Shown: positions 35,898-45,607 of the stretch, in pieces
Layout of the letters: every line of letters begins with the position of its first letter
Position numbering within the stretch: position 1 is the stretch's first letter
Source: an uncultured Clostridia bacterium
Lineage (GTDB): Bacteria; Bacillota; Clostridia; Oscillospirales; CAG-272
Assembly: GCA_944384585.1 (NCBI GenBank)
Contig: CALWTY010000013.1
Coordinates: 1-49,322, forward strand
DNA length: 49,322 nucleotides
Direction of reading: 5' to 3'
The notes under the pieces: generated by a model
Seen by the model: only the letters and a program-made list of their open reading frames with translations
Databases searched by the model: none
Told to the model about the DNA's origin: nothing
Position numbers and translations under genes: made by a program

Positions 35898-37871
35898 TTA
35901 TTTGATCCGCAGGGCGGCGATCCTGTCGCGCAGATAGGCGGCCCGCTCGAAGTCAAGCCGCTTGGCGGCTTCCTTCATCTGCGCGGTCAGCTCCTCTGCC
36001 AGCGCCGCCTTTTCCTTGGCGGTGAGCTTGGTCTTCTTCGGCACTTCCGCGGCCTTTTCCTCTTTGGCGTGACTGATGCCGATCTCAATCAGCTCGCGGA
36101 CGGCCTTCCGGATGGTCTGCGGCGTGATGCCGTGCTCTTCGTTGTACCGCGTCTGGATTTTGCGGCGGCGTTCCGTTTCGTCGATGGCGGCGCGCATTGA
36201 GCGGGTCACGGTGTCGCCGTAGAGGATGACCTTTCCTTCGGCATTGCGCGCGGCGCGGCCGATGGTCTGGATCAGGGAGATCTCGGAGTGGAAGAGCCCT
36301 TCCTTGTCGGCGTCAAGGATCGCGACCAACGACACCTCCGGGATATCAAGCCCCTCGCGGAGCAGATTGATCCCGACCAGCACGTCGAAGACGCCGAGCC
36401 GGAGATCGCGGATGATTTCCATCCGCTCGATGGTCTCCACGTTGTGGTGGATATATTTGACCTTGATCAGGTTCATTTCGAGATATTCGGTGAGATCCTC
36501 CGCCATCTTGGTGGTGAGGGTGGTGACCAGCACCCGTTCCCCCTTGGCGGCGCGGGCGCGGATCTCTCCCATCAGGTCGTCGACCTGTCCCGCAATGGGA
36601 CGGATCTCGATCTCGGGATCGACAAGGCCGGTGGGACGGATGATCTGCTCGGCTATCTGCATCGAGTTCGTTTTTTCGTATTCCGCGGGGGTGGCGCTGA
36701 CATAGATGACCTGATTGATCTTTTCCTCGAATTCGTCGAAGAAGAGGGGGCGGTTGTCGTAGGCGGAGGGAAGACGGAAGCCGAAGTCGACGAGATTCTT
36801 TTTCCGCGCGCGGTCGCCGCCGCTCATGCCCCTCACCTGCGGCAGCGTGACGTGCGACTCGTCGATGAACATCAGAAAATCCTTCGGGAAATAGTCCATC
36901 AGCGTGTAGGGGGTGGAGCCTTTTTTTCGCCCGGAAAAGACCCGCGAATAGTTCTCCACGCCGGAGCAGTAGCCGATCTCGCGGATCATTTCCATGTCGT
37001 AGCGGGTCCGCTCCTCGATGCGCTGGGCCTCCAGGAGCTTGTTCTGCGAGCGGAAGTATTCGATCCGCTCCTCCAGCTCCTCCTCGATCTCCCGCAGCGC
37101 AGCCTCCCGTTTTTCGTCGGTGGTGGCATAGTGGGTGGCGGGGAAAACCGCCGCGTAGCGAAGCTCCTGGATCATCTCGCCGGTCAGATAGTTGATCTCC
37201 GACAAACGGTCGATCTCGTCCCCGAAGAATTCGACCCGAAGGATTTTGGAATCGGCGGAGGGTGGGAAGATCTCGACGACGTCTCCTCTTACGCGGAAGC
37301 GGTTGCGCTCGAAGGCGATATCGTTGCGGTCGTAGTGGATTGAGACCAGCCGCCGCAGCAGCGTATCCCGCTCCATCGCCATGCCGGGGCGAAGGGAGAT
37401 CATCAGCTTGGTGTAGTCTTCCGGGCTTCCGAGGCTGTAGATGCAGGAGACGGAGGAGACGATGATGACGTCCCGCCGCTCAAAGAGGGCCGAGGTGGCG
37501 CTGTGGCGGAGCTTGTCGATCTCATCGTTGACGAGGGAGTCCTTTTCGATATAAATGTCCCGTCCGGGGATGTATGCCTCCGGCTGATAATAGTCGTAAT
37601 AGGAGACGAAATATTCCACCGCGTTGTGCGGGAAGAATTCACGGAACTCCGAACAGAGCTGGGCGGCCAGCGTCTTGTTGTGCGCGAGGATCAGGGTGGG
37701 CTTGTTGACCTGCGCGATGATGTTTGCCATCGTGAAGGTCTTGCCCGACCCCGTCACGCCGAGGAGCGTCTGATCGCGATAGCCGGCCATGACGCCGGAA
37801 ACGAGCTTTTGAATCGCCTGCGGCTGATCGCCGGTCGGTTGATACGGTGCTGCCAGTTCAAAATGATCCAC
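35898..37871 (-). CDS. uvrB: Excinuclease ABC subunit B
   Basis: This is the helicase-like damage-verification subunit that is loaded by UvrA and recruits UvrC, 657 aa. Walker A is [16 protein letters not shown]. The beta-hairpin region is [20 protein letters not shown]. The helicase motifs include [15 protein letters not shown] and [16 protein letters not shown]. The C-terminal UVR domain ([19 protein letters not shown]) is complete. The start at 37871 has GGGGGG upstream. The gene lies between an aldose 1-epimerase (82-base gap) and uvrA, probably one transcript. Confidence 0.98.
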   Translation of the reverse strand: MDHFELAAPYQPTGDQPQAIQKLVSGVMAGYRDQTLLGVTGSGKTFTMANIIAQVNKPTLILAHNKTLAAQLCSEFREFFPHNAVEYFVSYYDYYQPEAYIPGRDIYIEKDSLVNDEIDKLRHSATSALFERRDVIIVSSVSCIYSLGSPEDYTKLMISLRPGMAMERDTLLRRLVSIHYDRNDIAFERNRFRVRGDVVEIFPPSADSKILRVEFFGDEIDRLSEINYLTGEMIQELRYAAVFPATHYATTDEKREAALREIEEELEERIEYFRSQNKLLEAQRIEERTRYDMEMIREIGYCSGVENYSRVFSGRKKGSTPYTLMDYFPKDFLMFIDESHVTLPQVRGMSGGDRARKKNLVDFGFRLPSAYDNRPLFFDEFEEKINQVIYVSATPAEYEKTNSMQIAEQIIRPTGLVDPEIEIRPIAGQVDDLMGEIRARAAKGERVLVTTLTTKMAEDLTEYLEMNLIKVKYIHHNVETIERMEIIRDLRLGVFDVLVGINLLREGLDIPEVSLVAILDADKEGLFHSEISLIQTIGRAARNAEGKVILYGDTVTRSMRAAIDETERRRKIQTRYNEEHGITPQTIRKAVRELIEIGISHAKEEKAAEVPKKTKLTAKEKAALAEELTAQMKEAAKRLDFERAAYLRDRIAALRIK

Positions 37872-37953
37872 GGTAATCCCCCCGTTTTTTTATCACAAAT
37901 GAAAGGCGGGCGGCGGGCAGAGAAGCGCGGGCCGCTCTGCGCCGCCTCCGCGG

Positions 37954-38814
37954 TTATACAGAAGCGTCGGTCATTTTCGAGATTTCAAGGGAAAACGCGG
38001 CGCGCCCCCCCGCTTCGAGGCGGAGATGACCGTTTTCGCGGTTGAGGCCGTTGACCTCCCCGCACTGCGGCTCGACGCAGAGAAAGCCCTCGGTTCCGCT
38101 GCCGTTGTAGAAGATCCACTCGTCAAAGTTGGAGGACACGGTGTAGCGGTACTCCCCGATGCGCGCGATATTGCTCTGCGAGGTATAATAGGCGCTGATT
38201 GTTTTGCCGTGAGGGGAGCAGGCGGTGCAAAATGTCCTCTCCGTCTCGTTCAGCGCCAGCATGACGCCCGTGGGGATGTAATACCGATCGAATTCAAACC
38301 GCTCCCCGACGCAGACGGTAAAGGTTTCCGGTTCGACGAAGGTCGAATGAAAGGACAGCGTGATCGGCATGGCGGTGTCTCCGTCGTTTTCGATCACGAT
38401 ATCCCGGCGGTAGCCCTCTTCCGAGACGGTATCGGTGAAAGACATCGTGAAGGGAAAGGGATAATACTCCCCGCGGTTCCGGAGAAAGGAGCAGACGCGA
38501 TCCGCTGTCTGTTCGGTGACGGTAAACGGCGTCCGATAGAGACAGCCGTGCAGATTGTTGAAGCGATGCGGTTCGTTCATCGGGAGGGTATAGCGGACGC
38601 CGTCAAAACAGAAGGAGGCATCCTTGGTCCGGTTGGCGGGGAAGAGAACCGGGATGCCGTAGAGCAGCGGAGACGCGCTCAGCTCCTCCCGGCCGGCGGG
38701 CTCGCGGAGGATCGGTCTGTCGTGATCCCGAAGCGAGATCGGGTTCATTCCGAATTCGGGACAAAACTCTGCTCTCCAGTTTCGGCAGCTTATGGTGACG
38801 GTATTCAAGATCAT
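37954..38814 (-). CDS. Aldose 1-epimerase family protein
   Basis: This 286-aa mutarotase-fold protein interconverts alpha and beta anomers of aldoses. The His region is HRFNNLHGCLYRTPF. Further blocks are TLSFHSTFVEPETF and the catalytic Glu near EGFLCVEPQCGEVNGL. Arg is in GIPVLFPANRTKD. It is slightly shorter than GalM (about 340), like the YihR/LacX-type branch. It precedes uvrB on the same strand, possibly by chance. The adjacent sensor regulator suggests a carbohydrate link. Confidence 0.87.
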   Translation of the reverse strand: MILNTVTISCRNWRAEFCPEFGMNPISLRDHDRPILREPAGREELSASPLLYGIPVLFPANRTKDASFCFDGVRYTLPMNEPHRFNNLHGCLYRTPFTVTEQTADRVCSFLRNRGEYYPFPFTMSFTDTVSEEGYRRDIVIENDGDTAMPITLSFHSTFVEPETFTVCVGERFEFDRYYIPTGVMLALNETERTFCTACSPHGKTISAYYTSQSNIARIGEYRYTVSSNFDEWIFYNGSGTEGFLCVEPQCGEVNGLNRENGHLRLEAGGRAAFSLEISKMTDASV

Positions 38815-38905
38815 GGCGTTATCGACCTTTCCGGCCCGACGATCGACGGTATGACGACGGTAACGTGCGGGCCACCCTTTATGATAGCATTTTCGCGGGG
38901 AAATG

Positions 38906-40047
38906 TCAACCGAGGACGGGAGGATGCAACATATATTTGGCGATCAGCTCCTTGAGTTCCCGGGTATCGCGGAAGCCGCAGCGCTGCCTGATCTGCTTGA
39001 GACGGTAATTGTAGCCGCTTTCCGACATGAAGAGCATATCGCAGATCGTTTTTGCGGCGGTGTTCTGACGAAGAAGCGATACGATTTTAAGATCGGTCTC
39101 GTCCGGCAGGGAGAGCAGGCGCTTGAAGCGCTGGATTTCCATCACCTCTTTGTCGGCGTAAAAGGCGCGGTTGGTGCGGGTGGGAGACACGGTGTCGTAA
39201 TACTCAAAGGGCGCGTCGAAGAAATCGGGGATCAGAGGGGTGCGGTCGGTGAAGGGAAGGTGTCTTGTGGTGTCGGCGCACTGAAGACGGAGGGGGATGT
39301 TGATATTCACGGAGGAAAAGTAATCGGGCGCTTTGCAGAAAGTGTTGATGAGTTTTTTGACCGCTGCGCCGTATTTCCGGTAGTCATGCTCGATGGCGGT
39401 GATGGTGGGGGTGGTCTTGTCGGTGAGGGCGGAGGCGATGCAGCTGATGATGAAGGGCTGTCCGGCGGGATTCCCGGAGGAGGACTGCAGACGGCGGAGG
39501 AGGGAAAAGGCGTAGATGTCGCTTGAGCAGATGACGGCGTCGTATTCGTCGCAGCGGCGGGACAGCTCCCGGTAACAGCTCTCAAGGCTCTGCTCGAAGA
39601 AATAAATGTCGGAGGCGTGTCCGCCGAGCATTTTAAGCTGTTCAGCTTGGACATATCGTTCATCGATTGACAATTGATCCCGTAGAGCGCCACGCGGTGT
39701 TTGCCGTGCTGACGGAGATAGCCGAAGATGAGGCGCATGATATCCACCGGATTGGAGGTGATGGTATTGACGCCGAGATTCATGACCTGCCACATCAGGT
39801 TCGAAACCAGAATGAGATTCTGACGGAACGCCCGTCTGAGCGATCCGATCATTTTCTGCGTATATGGAAGATTGGAGGAGATAATGACGGCAAAGTCGTC
39901 CTTCTCGGGCGTTTGGTCGAAACAGACGGTATTGATCCTGTCGGTCGGAATGCGCAGATACTTCAGCTCCTGAATGATGGTGTCCGCGATCTTCTGACAC
40001 CATTCGCTCATGCTGTATTCCGGTTCCTCAAATATATAGATCTTCAT
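38906..40047 (-). pseudogene. LacI-like sensor domain regulator with C-terminal HTH, frameshifted
   Basis: The repaired protein is about 380 aa. The N-terminal three quarters resemble a periplasmic-binding-protein/LacI-type sugar sensor fold: AVIISSNLPYTQKMIGSLRR, HRVALYGINCQSMNDMSKLN, DAVICSSDIYAFSLLRRLQS, and PTITAIEHDYRKYGAAVKKL. The C-terminus has a helix-turn-helix, TAAKTICDMLFMSESGYNYR LKQIRQR (residue run split), like LuxR-type domains, instead of the N-terminal HTH of LacI. One base is missing in the T4 run at 39631-39634; A5 on the coding strand restores LNSLKMLGGHASDI. It is divergent from the esterase gene and probably regulates it. Confidence 0.78.
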
Positions 40048-40119
40048 ATACCGCGCCTTTCTCTTGCTGCATGAATCGCGGATCGGCCGATCCGATCGCC
40101 TGTTCCGCCTGTTACCTAT

Positions 40120-40148
40120 ATTATATCATTATTTTCCCCGTGTTGCAA
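40120..40148 (-). promoter_or_regulatory. Sigma-A promoter of the sensor regulator
   Basis: On the minus strand, TTGCAA (40148-40143) and TATAAT (40125-40120) are 17 bases apart. The gap 40048-40375 also holds the divergent esterase promoter and no other gene. Confidence 0.75.
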
Positions 40149-40251
40149 GAACCAAACAGCGGGGATATATTACACAAATTATATGGATCGTATTAATGCA
40201 AATTCTACAAAAAGACTGATTTTTGTGATGGATTGTACAGGAAAATTCGTC

Positions 40252-40280
40252 TTGAAAAAATGCGGAAATTGAAATAAAAT
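40252..40280 (+). promoter_or_regulatory. Promoter of the esterase gene
   Basis: TTGAAA (40252-40257) and TAAAAT (40275-40280) are 17 bases apart. ATTGTACAG (40232) and ATTGTGCAA (40321) flank it and may be regulator half sites. Confidence 0.7.
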
Positions 40281-40375
40281 TGTTATAGGTGAACAATCCG
40301 CTCAAGAGAGGAACGGGCGGATTGTGCAATTCGCAGCCAAAAACGGCGGCAAAGAACAAAACAAGGAGAAAAGGA

Positions 40376-42340
40376 ATGAAGCGATTCTGTCTGGTGAGCG
40401 GTATGCTGTTGATCACTGCGCTGTCCGTCGGGATCCTGGCGCTGACCGGCCTGTCCCGCGGAAAAACGGTATATTTAAAGGAAGGCGGCACAGGAAACGG
40501 AAGTTCCCCGGACAGCCCGCTCGGCTCGATCACCGAGGCGTATCGGACGCTGGGCGAGGAGGGCGGCAGGATCGTTGTCTGCGGAGACTTCTGCCAGACG
40601 GCGGATTTTGTCGCGCCCGCCCATACCGGCACCGTGACGGTGACGCAGCTCGATCAGGGCGTGGATTACCGCGACCGCGGGAGCTATTATGTCAAAAAGG
40701 GCGCGCGGTTTCTGCTGAACGGGCCGACCGTCTTTGAAAACATCACCGTCGAGGGCAGACAGAACAACAGTTATCTGCTGATCGTCGCGCAGTTCAACCC
40801 GATCACGATGGGAGAGGGCGTGACTTGCAGCGGCTTCCGCAATTCACTGATCTCCGATTCGGTGACGATCCTCGGCGGCTGCCAGGGCGGTGCGGGGACG
40901 GCGGATTCCGTTACGGAGGATCTTGATACCCATATCATGATCCGCAGCGGGACGTTTATCGTCGTCGGCTTCAACCGGCATGTCGGACGCACCTTCACGG
41001 GACGCGCCCATATCGAAATCGCCGGCGGGACGATCCCCTATCTGTATACCGGGTCGGTCAACGCCGGCTGCGGAGGCGGTACGGCGCTGAAGATCGGCGG
41101 CGGGACCTTCTCCGGCAATATCCTCTGCAACGCCTCCCCCTCCGCCGTCAGCGGAGATGTGGAGATCACGATCACGGACGGCGATTTTTCCGCCTGCCGG
41201 ACGATCTCCGGGGCGGCCGGGCAAGGGACTTCGCGGATCGATCTGTCGGAATTTGACGGGCGGGATGCTCTGCTCGGGCTTCTGACGGGCTTTGATACGA
41301 TTGTGACCGATTCCTCGGTGGTGACCTCCAAGCGCCCCGATGCGGTCTTCCTCTCCGATCAATTTACCGATTCGGCGGGCACGGTGCTGCCCTACCGCTA
41401 TTATCTGCCGGAGGGAGCGGAGAGCGGGGAACGCTATCCCGTTCTGCTCTATCTCCACGGCAACGGCTCGCGCGGCAGCGACAACAGGACGCAGCTCACC
41501 ACAAACGGCGCGGCGCTGAACACGGCGATTCTGAACAGCGAATATCCCTGTATCATGATCGCACCGCAGTGCCCGACGGGAACGGCATGGGTGGCGGACA
41601 GCCGCTATCCCGGAAGCGAGGCGTTCAACGGGACGACCGAGCCGGGCAAATATCTGAGCGCGGCAAAGGAGCTTCTGGATTATTTCCTTGCCGAGTACCG
41701 CTGCGACCCCGATCGGATCTATATCACGGGCTCCTCAAACGGCGGAGGCGCGACATGGGAGCTGATCAGCCGCTATCCCGGGCTTTTTGCCGCCGCCGTG
41801 CCCCTTGCGGGGACCGGCTCCCGGGACGGCGCGAAGGCATTCGGCAAGACGGTGACGGGCACGCCGGTCTGGACCTTCCACGGCGACGCCGACATGACCC
41901 TCAGCGTGGAGGGCACACGGGCGATTGTGAGTGCGATCAGGGAGGCGGGCGGAGACGTCCGCTATACGGAGATTGCGGGAGGCACGCACGATATCTGGTC
42001 GACGGCAGCCGCGACCGAGGGGCTGATCGATTGGATCTTTGCACAGAAACGGGGCGGGGAAGACTCCGGTATCTCCTCCGGGGAGAGCGAACCCGTGAGC
42101 GGCGGGGAATCCTCCGCCGGAAACGGGAGCGAAGCCCCAACGACACTCCCCTCGCAGAGCGCCGACGGTGACACTCAGCCGCCGTCCGGTGAGGACGAGA
42201 CGGGAAGCGGAGGCGGCTCTTGGCGCACCGTCCTGCTCCTTGCGGCGGGAACGGTCTGCCTCGGGGCGGTGATCGCCGGCATCGCGGCGGCGATAAAATC
42301 GAAAAAAGGCAGGAACGGCGGAGATGGCCGGAAGGCGTGA
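40376..42340 (+). CDS. Membrane-anchored secreted esterase with N-terminal beta-helix-like region
   Basis: This 654-aa protein starts with a signal peptide/anchor (FCLVSGMLLITALSVGILAL). Residues about 35-330 carry a repetitive beta region beginning VYLKEGGTGNGSSPDSPLGS, a DUF1565/right-handed beta-helix style start. Residues about 350-570 form an alpha/beta-hydrolase of the polysaccharide/feruloyl esterase type: VLLYLHGNGSRGSDNRTQL (oxyanion), nucleophile Ser in ITGSSNGGGATWEL, Asp in FHGDADMTLSV and His in GGTHDIW. A Ser/Gly/Glu-rich linker and C-terminal membrane helix with KSKKGRN tail follow. It probably trims acyl groups from polysaccharide at the cell surface. SD AAGGAG precedes 40376. 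Confidence 0.85.
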   Translation: MKRFCLVSGMLLITALSVGILALTGLSRGKTVYLKEGGTGNGSSPDSPLGSITEAYRTLGEEGGRIVVCGDFCQTADFVAPAHTGTVTVTQLDQGVDYRDRGSYYVKKGARFLLNGPTVFENITVEGRQNNSYLLIVAQFNPITMGEGVTCSGFRNSLISDSVTILGGCQGGAGTADSVTEDLDTHIMIRSGTFIVVGFNRHVGRTFTGRAHIEIAGGTIPYLYTGSVNAGCGGGTALKIGGGTFSGNILCNASPSAVSGDVEITITDGDFSACRTISGAAGQGTSRIDLSEFDGRDALLGLLTGFDTIVTDSSVVTSKRPDAVFLSDQFTDSAGTVLPYRYYLPEGAESGERYPVLLYLHGNGSRGSDNRTQLTTNGAALNTAILNSEYPCIMIAPQCPTGTAWVADSRYPGSEAFNGTTEPGKYLSAAKELLDYFLAEYRCDPDRIYITGSSNGGGATWELISRYPGLFAAAVPLAGTGSRDGAKAFGKTVTGTPVWTFHGDADMTLSVEGTRAIVSAIREAGGDVRYTEIAGGTHDIWSTAAATEGLIDWIFAQKRGGEDSGISSGESEPVSGGESSAGNGSEAPTTLPSQSADGDTQPPSGEDETGSGGGSWRTVLLLAAGTVCLGAVIAGIAAAIKSKKGRNGGDGRKA

Positions 42341-42380
42341 TGTCCGTCGGAAAACGCATAGCATCTGTTTCGGAAAGGAA

Positions 42381-43499
42381 ATGAATATGAATCAGGCTTG
42401 GTCGCCGGAAAAGGCGTGGGCATGGTACAATGCCCGTCCGTGGCTGAGAGGCTGTAATTTTATGGGGAGCGACTGCGCGAACCGCATCGACCAATGGCAG
42501 GCGCTCGGCTTTGAAGAGAGGCTGGAGACGGCGGACAGAGAGCTTGCGCTCTGCGCCGAAACCGGCTTCAATACCGTGAGATTGATTCTGGAATTCATCG
42601 TGTGGGATCAGGATCACGACGGCTTTATGGAGCGGCTCGACCGCTATCTCGACACGGCATGGAAGCACGGAATTTCCGCTATGCTGGTCTTCGGAAACGA
42701 CTGTATGCCTCCGAAATCGGAGCATTGGAAGCCGCTTGCGCTCGGGGAGCAGACCTATGATTGGGGCTATCACGGCGGAAGAAAGCATTCCCAGCATTCC
42801 AGCTTCTCGGAGATGGGCTATCATCTGCTGGATGAGCCGGAGCTTGCCGAGCGGCATTACGAATGGGTGCGGGAGATCATCAGCGCCTATCGCGACGACG
42901 AGAGAGTGGTGATATGGGATCTTTACAACGAGGCAGGCGCATCCCACCGCGCGCCCGCGACCATGAAGCATCTGAAGAAGTTCTTCGAGATCGCAAGGGA
43001 GATCAATCCCTCCCAGCCGCTAACCGCCTGCACCTGGCGGATCAGACCGGAGCGGGAGAAGGAGATCCCGGAGATCGAGCGCTTCTGTCTGGAGCATTCC
43101 GATATCATCTCCTATCATAATTATGAAAGCTATCAGACGAATCTGCGGATTATCCGCCGTCTGAAGGATTATAACCGGCCCATCATCAATACCGAATGGC
43201 TGGGCAGAGGGAAGCACAATACGGTGCAGGAGATGTTCCCGCTGTTCTGGCTTGAAAAGATCGGCTGCTATAACTGGGGCTTTGTGGCGGGCAAGTATCA
43301 GACCTATGAGCCGTGGAACGGCACATGGCAGGCATACGACGCCGACCCCTCCCTCGATTACGATTTTACAAAATGGTTTCACGATCTCTACCGTCCGAGC
43401 CTTCGGCCCTACGATCCGCGTGAAATTGAGATCATCCGACGCTTTTCCGCGCTGGCGGATCAGAAATTCGCGCTCGAGCAGACCAAAAAGCAAAGCTGA
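42381..43499 (+). CDS. Glycoside hydrolase of clan A (GH5-like), cytoplasmic
   Basis: This 372-aa TIM-barrel hydrolase lacks a signal peptide. WLRGCNFMGSDCANRIDQWQ opens the fold, TGFNTVRLILEFIVWDQD follows. The acid/base Glu is in VVIWDLYNEAGASHRA and the nucleophile Glu in RPIINTEWLGRGKHNTVQE, the clan GH-A pattern. IGCYNWGFVAGKYQTYEPW contributes the substrate-site Trp. Subfamily and linkage cannot be read by eye. The start at 42381 follows GGAAAGGAA. It is 40 bases after the esterase stop, so they are likely one transcript: surface esterase, then intracellular cleavage. Confidence 0.86.
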   Translation: MNMNQAWSPEKAWAWYNARPWLRGCNFMGSDCANRIDQWQALGFEERLETADRELALCAETGFNTVRLILEFIVWDQDHDGFMERLDRYLDTAWKHGISAMLVFGNDCMPPKSEHWKPLALGEQTYDWGYHGGRKHSQHSSFSEMGYHLLDEPELAERHYEWVREIISAYRDDERVVIWDLYNEAGASHRAPATMKHLKKFFEIAREINPSQPLTACTWRIRPEREKEIPEIERFCLEHSDIISYHNYESYQTNLRIIRRLKDYNRPIINTEWLGRGKHNTVQEMFPLFWLEKIGCYNWGFVAGKYQTYEPWNGTWQAYDADPSLDYDFTKWFHDLYRPSLRPYDPREIEIIRRFSALADQKFALEQTKKQS

Positions 43500-43553
43500 T
43501 GCCGCCGAAGGCATATTATGTCTCTGATCCATATCAATTCAGGAGGAAACAAA

Positions 43554-44808
43554 ATGATGAAAAAACTGATTTCTGCGATTTTGGCGTCGGGAATGCTGCT
43601 GGCCTTCGCCGCATGCATGAAGGACGATCCGAATCCCGATTCCGGAAGCGGAGGAACGAAGCCGCCCGTCGGGACGGGAGACAGCGAGAACCTCGACGAT
43701 CTGCCCGTGCTGGACTATGACGGCGCCTCGGTCCGCATCCTGTATCCGGAGGAGATGTAGAAGAATTCTTCTACCCGGACGTCCCGGAGGAGGTCGTCGA
43801 CCAGGCGGTTTACCGCACCAATTCCGCCGTCAGCGAACGGCTCGGCGTTGTCTATGAGGTGACGGCGATCCCCGGATACGAGGGAATGCCGGTAAGAAAT
43901 TCCTACGAAAGCATGATCCAGAATACCTATGCCTCAAACGACGACCTGTGGGATATCACGGCGGTCATGACCTATCATATGCCGAACGTGGTGTCGAGCG
44001 GCGCGCTGATCGATCTGCGCTCCACCGAGTATCTTGACTTCGAAAAGCCCTATTGGCTCTCCGCGCTCATCGAGGATTCGACCATCAACGACAGAATCTA
44101 TTTTGCCGCCGGCGACGCATCCCTGTCTCTGCTGAAGAACACGATCTGCCTCCTGTACAACAAGGAGCTTGCCCTCCAGAACGGCATTTCCGATATTCAG
44201 AACACGGTGCTTGACGGCAACTGGACGGCCGATCTCTTCAGGCAGTATAGCACCGCCGCCTACTGCGGCGTCAACCCCACCTCTCCCGACGTTACCACCG
44301 ATACCTTCGGCTTCGGTGTGCAGAACTACAACCATCTTTCGGCGTTCGGCGCGGCGTTCGGGCTGAGAATCCTGACCAGAAACGACGACGGGGAGTATAA
44401 CTTTACCTATGCCAACGACCGGGCCGTCGACGCGGTGCAGTTCCTCTGCAATCTCTTCCATAACAACCCCGGCTTCATTACGACCGACAACTTCAATGAC
44501 CACGCTACCGAGATTTACAATTCCTTCATGGAAGGAAGAATGCTGTTCATCAGCACGACCTTTGATAATCTGACAAATATATATGCCGAGATCTCGGGGG
44601 ATTACGGGATCATCCCCTATCCGAAATGGTCGGAGGATGAGGAGTATTCCACCTTCGCAAGAAATACCTATATGTCCTTCGGCATCATGAGAACGACCCC
44701 CTCCTCCTCTATGGCCAGCGCCGTGCTGGAGTGCATCGCCTCCGAAAGCTACAAGGAGATCACCCCCGCCTTCTTTGAGACGGCGATGAAGGTCCGCTAT
44801 TCCGACGC
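43554..44808 (+). pseudogene. Solute-binding lipoprotein, frameshifted and 3'-truncated
   Basis: The signal peptide KKLISAILASGMLLAFAAC (lipobox AFAAC) begins a sugar-type binding lipoprotein paralogous to the one at 26,043. One base is missing near 43758 (the frame stops at TAG; ATG TAN GAA would restore YPEEM and EEFFYPDVPEEVVDQ). The central part is intact: LDGNWTADLFRQYSTAAYCG and ISGDYGIIPYPKWSEDEE. Compared with the paralogue, about 80 C-terminal residues are missing after AMKVRYSD, where the sequence switches to another gene. It has SD AGGAGG and no permease neighbours. Confidence 0.78.
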
Positions 44809-45580
44809 TATACCTCCCCCGGGAAGAAGCTTTGGCATTGGGGCAATCATCGCTTCGGGGATAAGTGGTGCGCGAATCTGACCGACGACGGCTCGAAATA
44901 CGTCGAGATCATGACCGGCTGCTATACCGATAATCAGCCCGATTTTACCTGGCTCTTGCCCGGAGAATCGAGAACCTTCGAGCAGTACTGGTATCCGATC
45001 CACGGCATCGGAGAGGTCAAGTGCGCCAACTGCGAGGCGGCGGTGAATCTTGAAAAAACCGACGCGGAGACGGTGTCGGTCGGACTGATCTCCACCGCCG
45101 TAAGAAAGGGACTGCTACGGGGAGGAGACGAATTACTTCGCACAGGAAATGCATCTGTGGCATGGCTTGGGCGCGGCGGCCGAGGCGGCGGAGGCTTCCG
45201 ATGAGGCAGGACGCTGCTACCGTTCGGGAGCGGAGGATACCGCTTCCCCCACCGAGCTGAGCTGATTCCGGGCGGAATGCCTGAGAAAGCTCGGACGGGA
45301 GAAGGAGGCGGAGGAGCTTCTTGAGGAAATGATCAGGATCGGCGAGCAGAAGATCGCCGATCGCTTCCGCCCCGACTATTTCGGCGTGGGCTCGCCCTGT
45401 CCCGCCCCCTTCGAGCTTGACCGCGACAGGATCAACGAGATCAAAGGGGCGCTTATCGCCGCCTTCGGCTATCTCGGCAAGGGTAATGTCGGGAAAGCCG
45501 GGGAATTGATCTCGACGGTGAAGGCGCTTGATCCGACCAACATCAATCTTTGTGTGTATCAAATCGTGTCGAAACGATAA
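44809..45580 (+). pseudogene. C-terminal remnant of a DUF5107/TPR protein
   Basis: The sequence after the junction reads YTSPGKKLWHWGNHRFGDKW, YVEIMTGCYTDNQPDFTWLL and FEQYWYPIHGIGEVKCANCE, characteristic of DUF5107 proteins, which are large (about 1,100 aa) TPR-containing proteins of carbohydrate loci. After VSVGLISTAVRKG (near 45117) a further internal segment is missing and the frame changes to NYFAQEMHLWHGLGAAAEAA. An in-frame TGA at 45263-45265 interrupts ELS*FRAECLRKLGREKEAE. The C-terminal end (RPDYFGVGSPCPAPFELDRD) is recognisable. There is no start codon. This is a multiply damaged remnant fused to the binding-protein gene. Confidence 0.7.
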
Positions 45581-45607
45581 AACTGCTTTACGAAAGGAAC
45601 TATCGTT

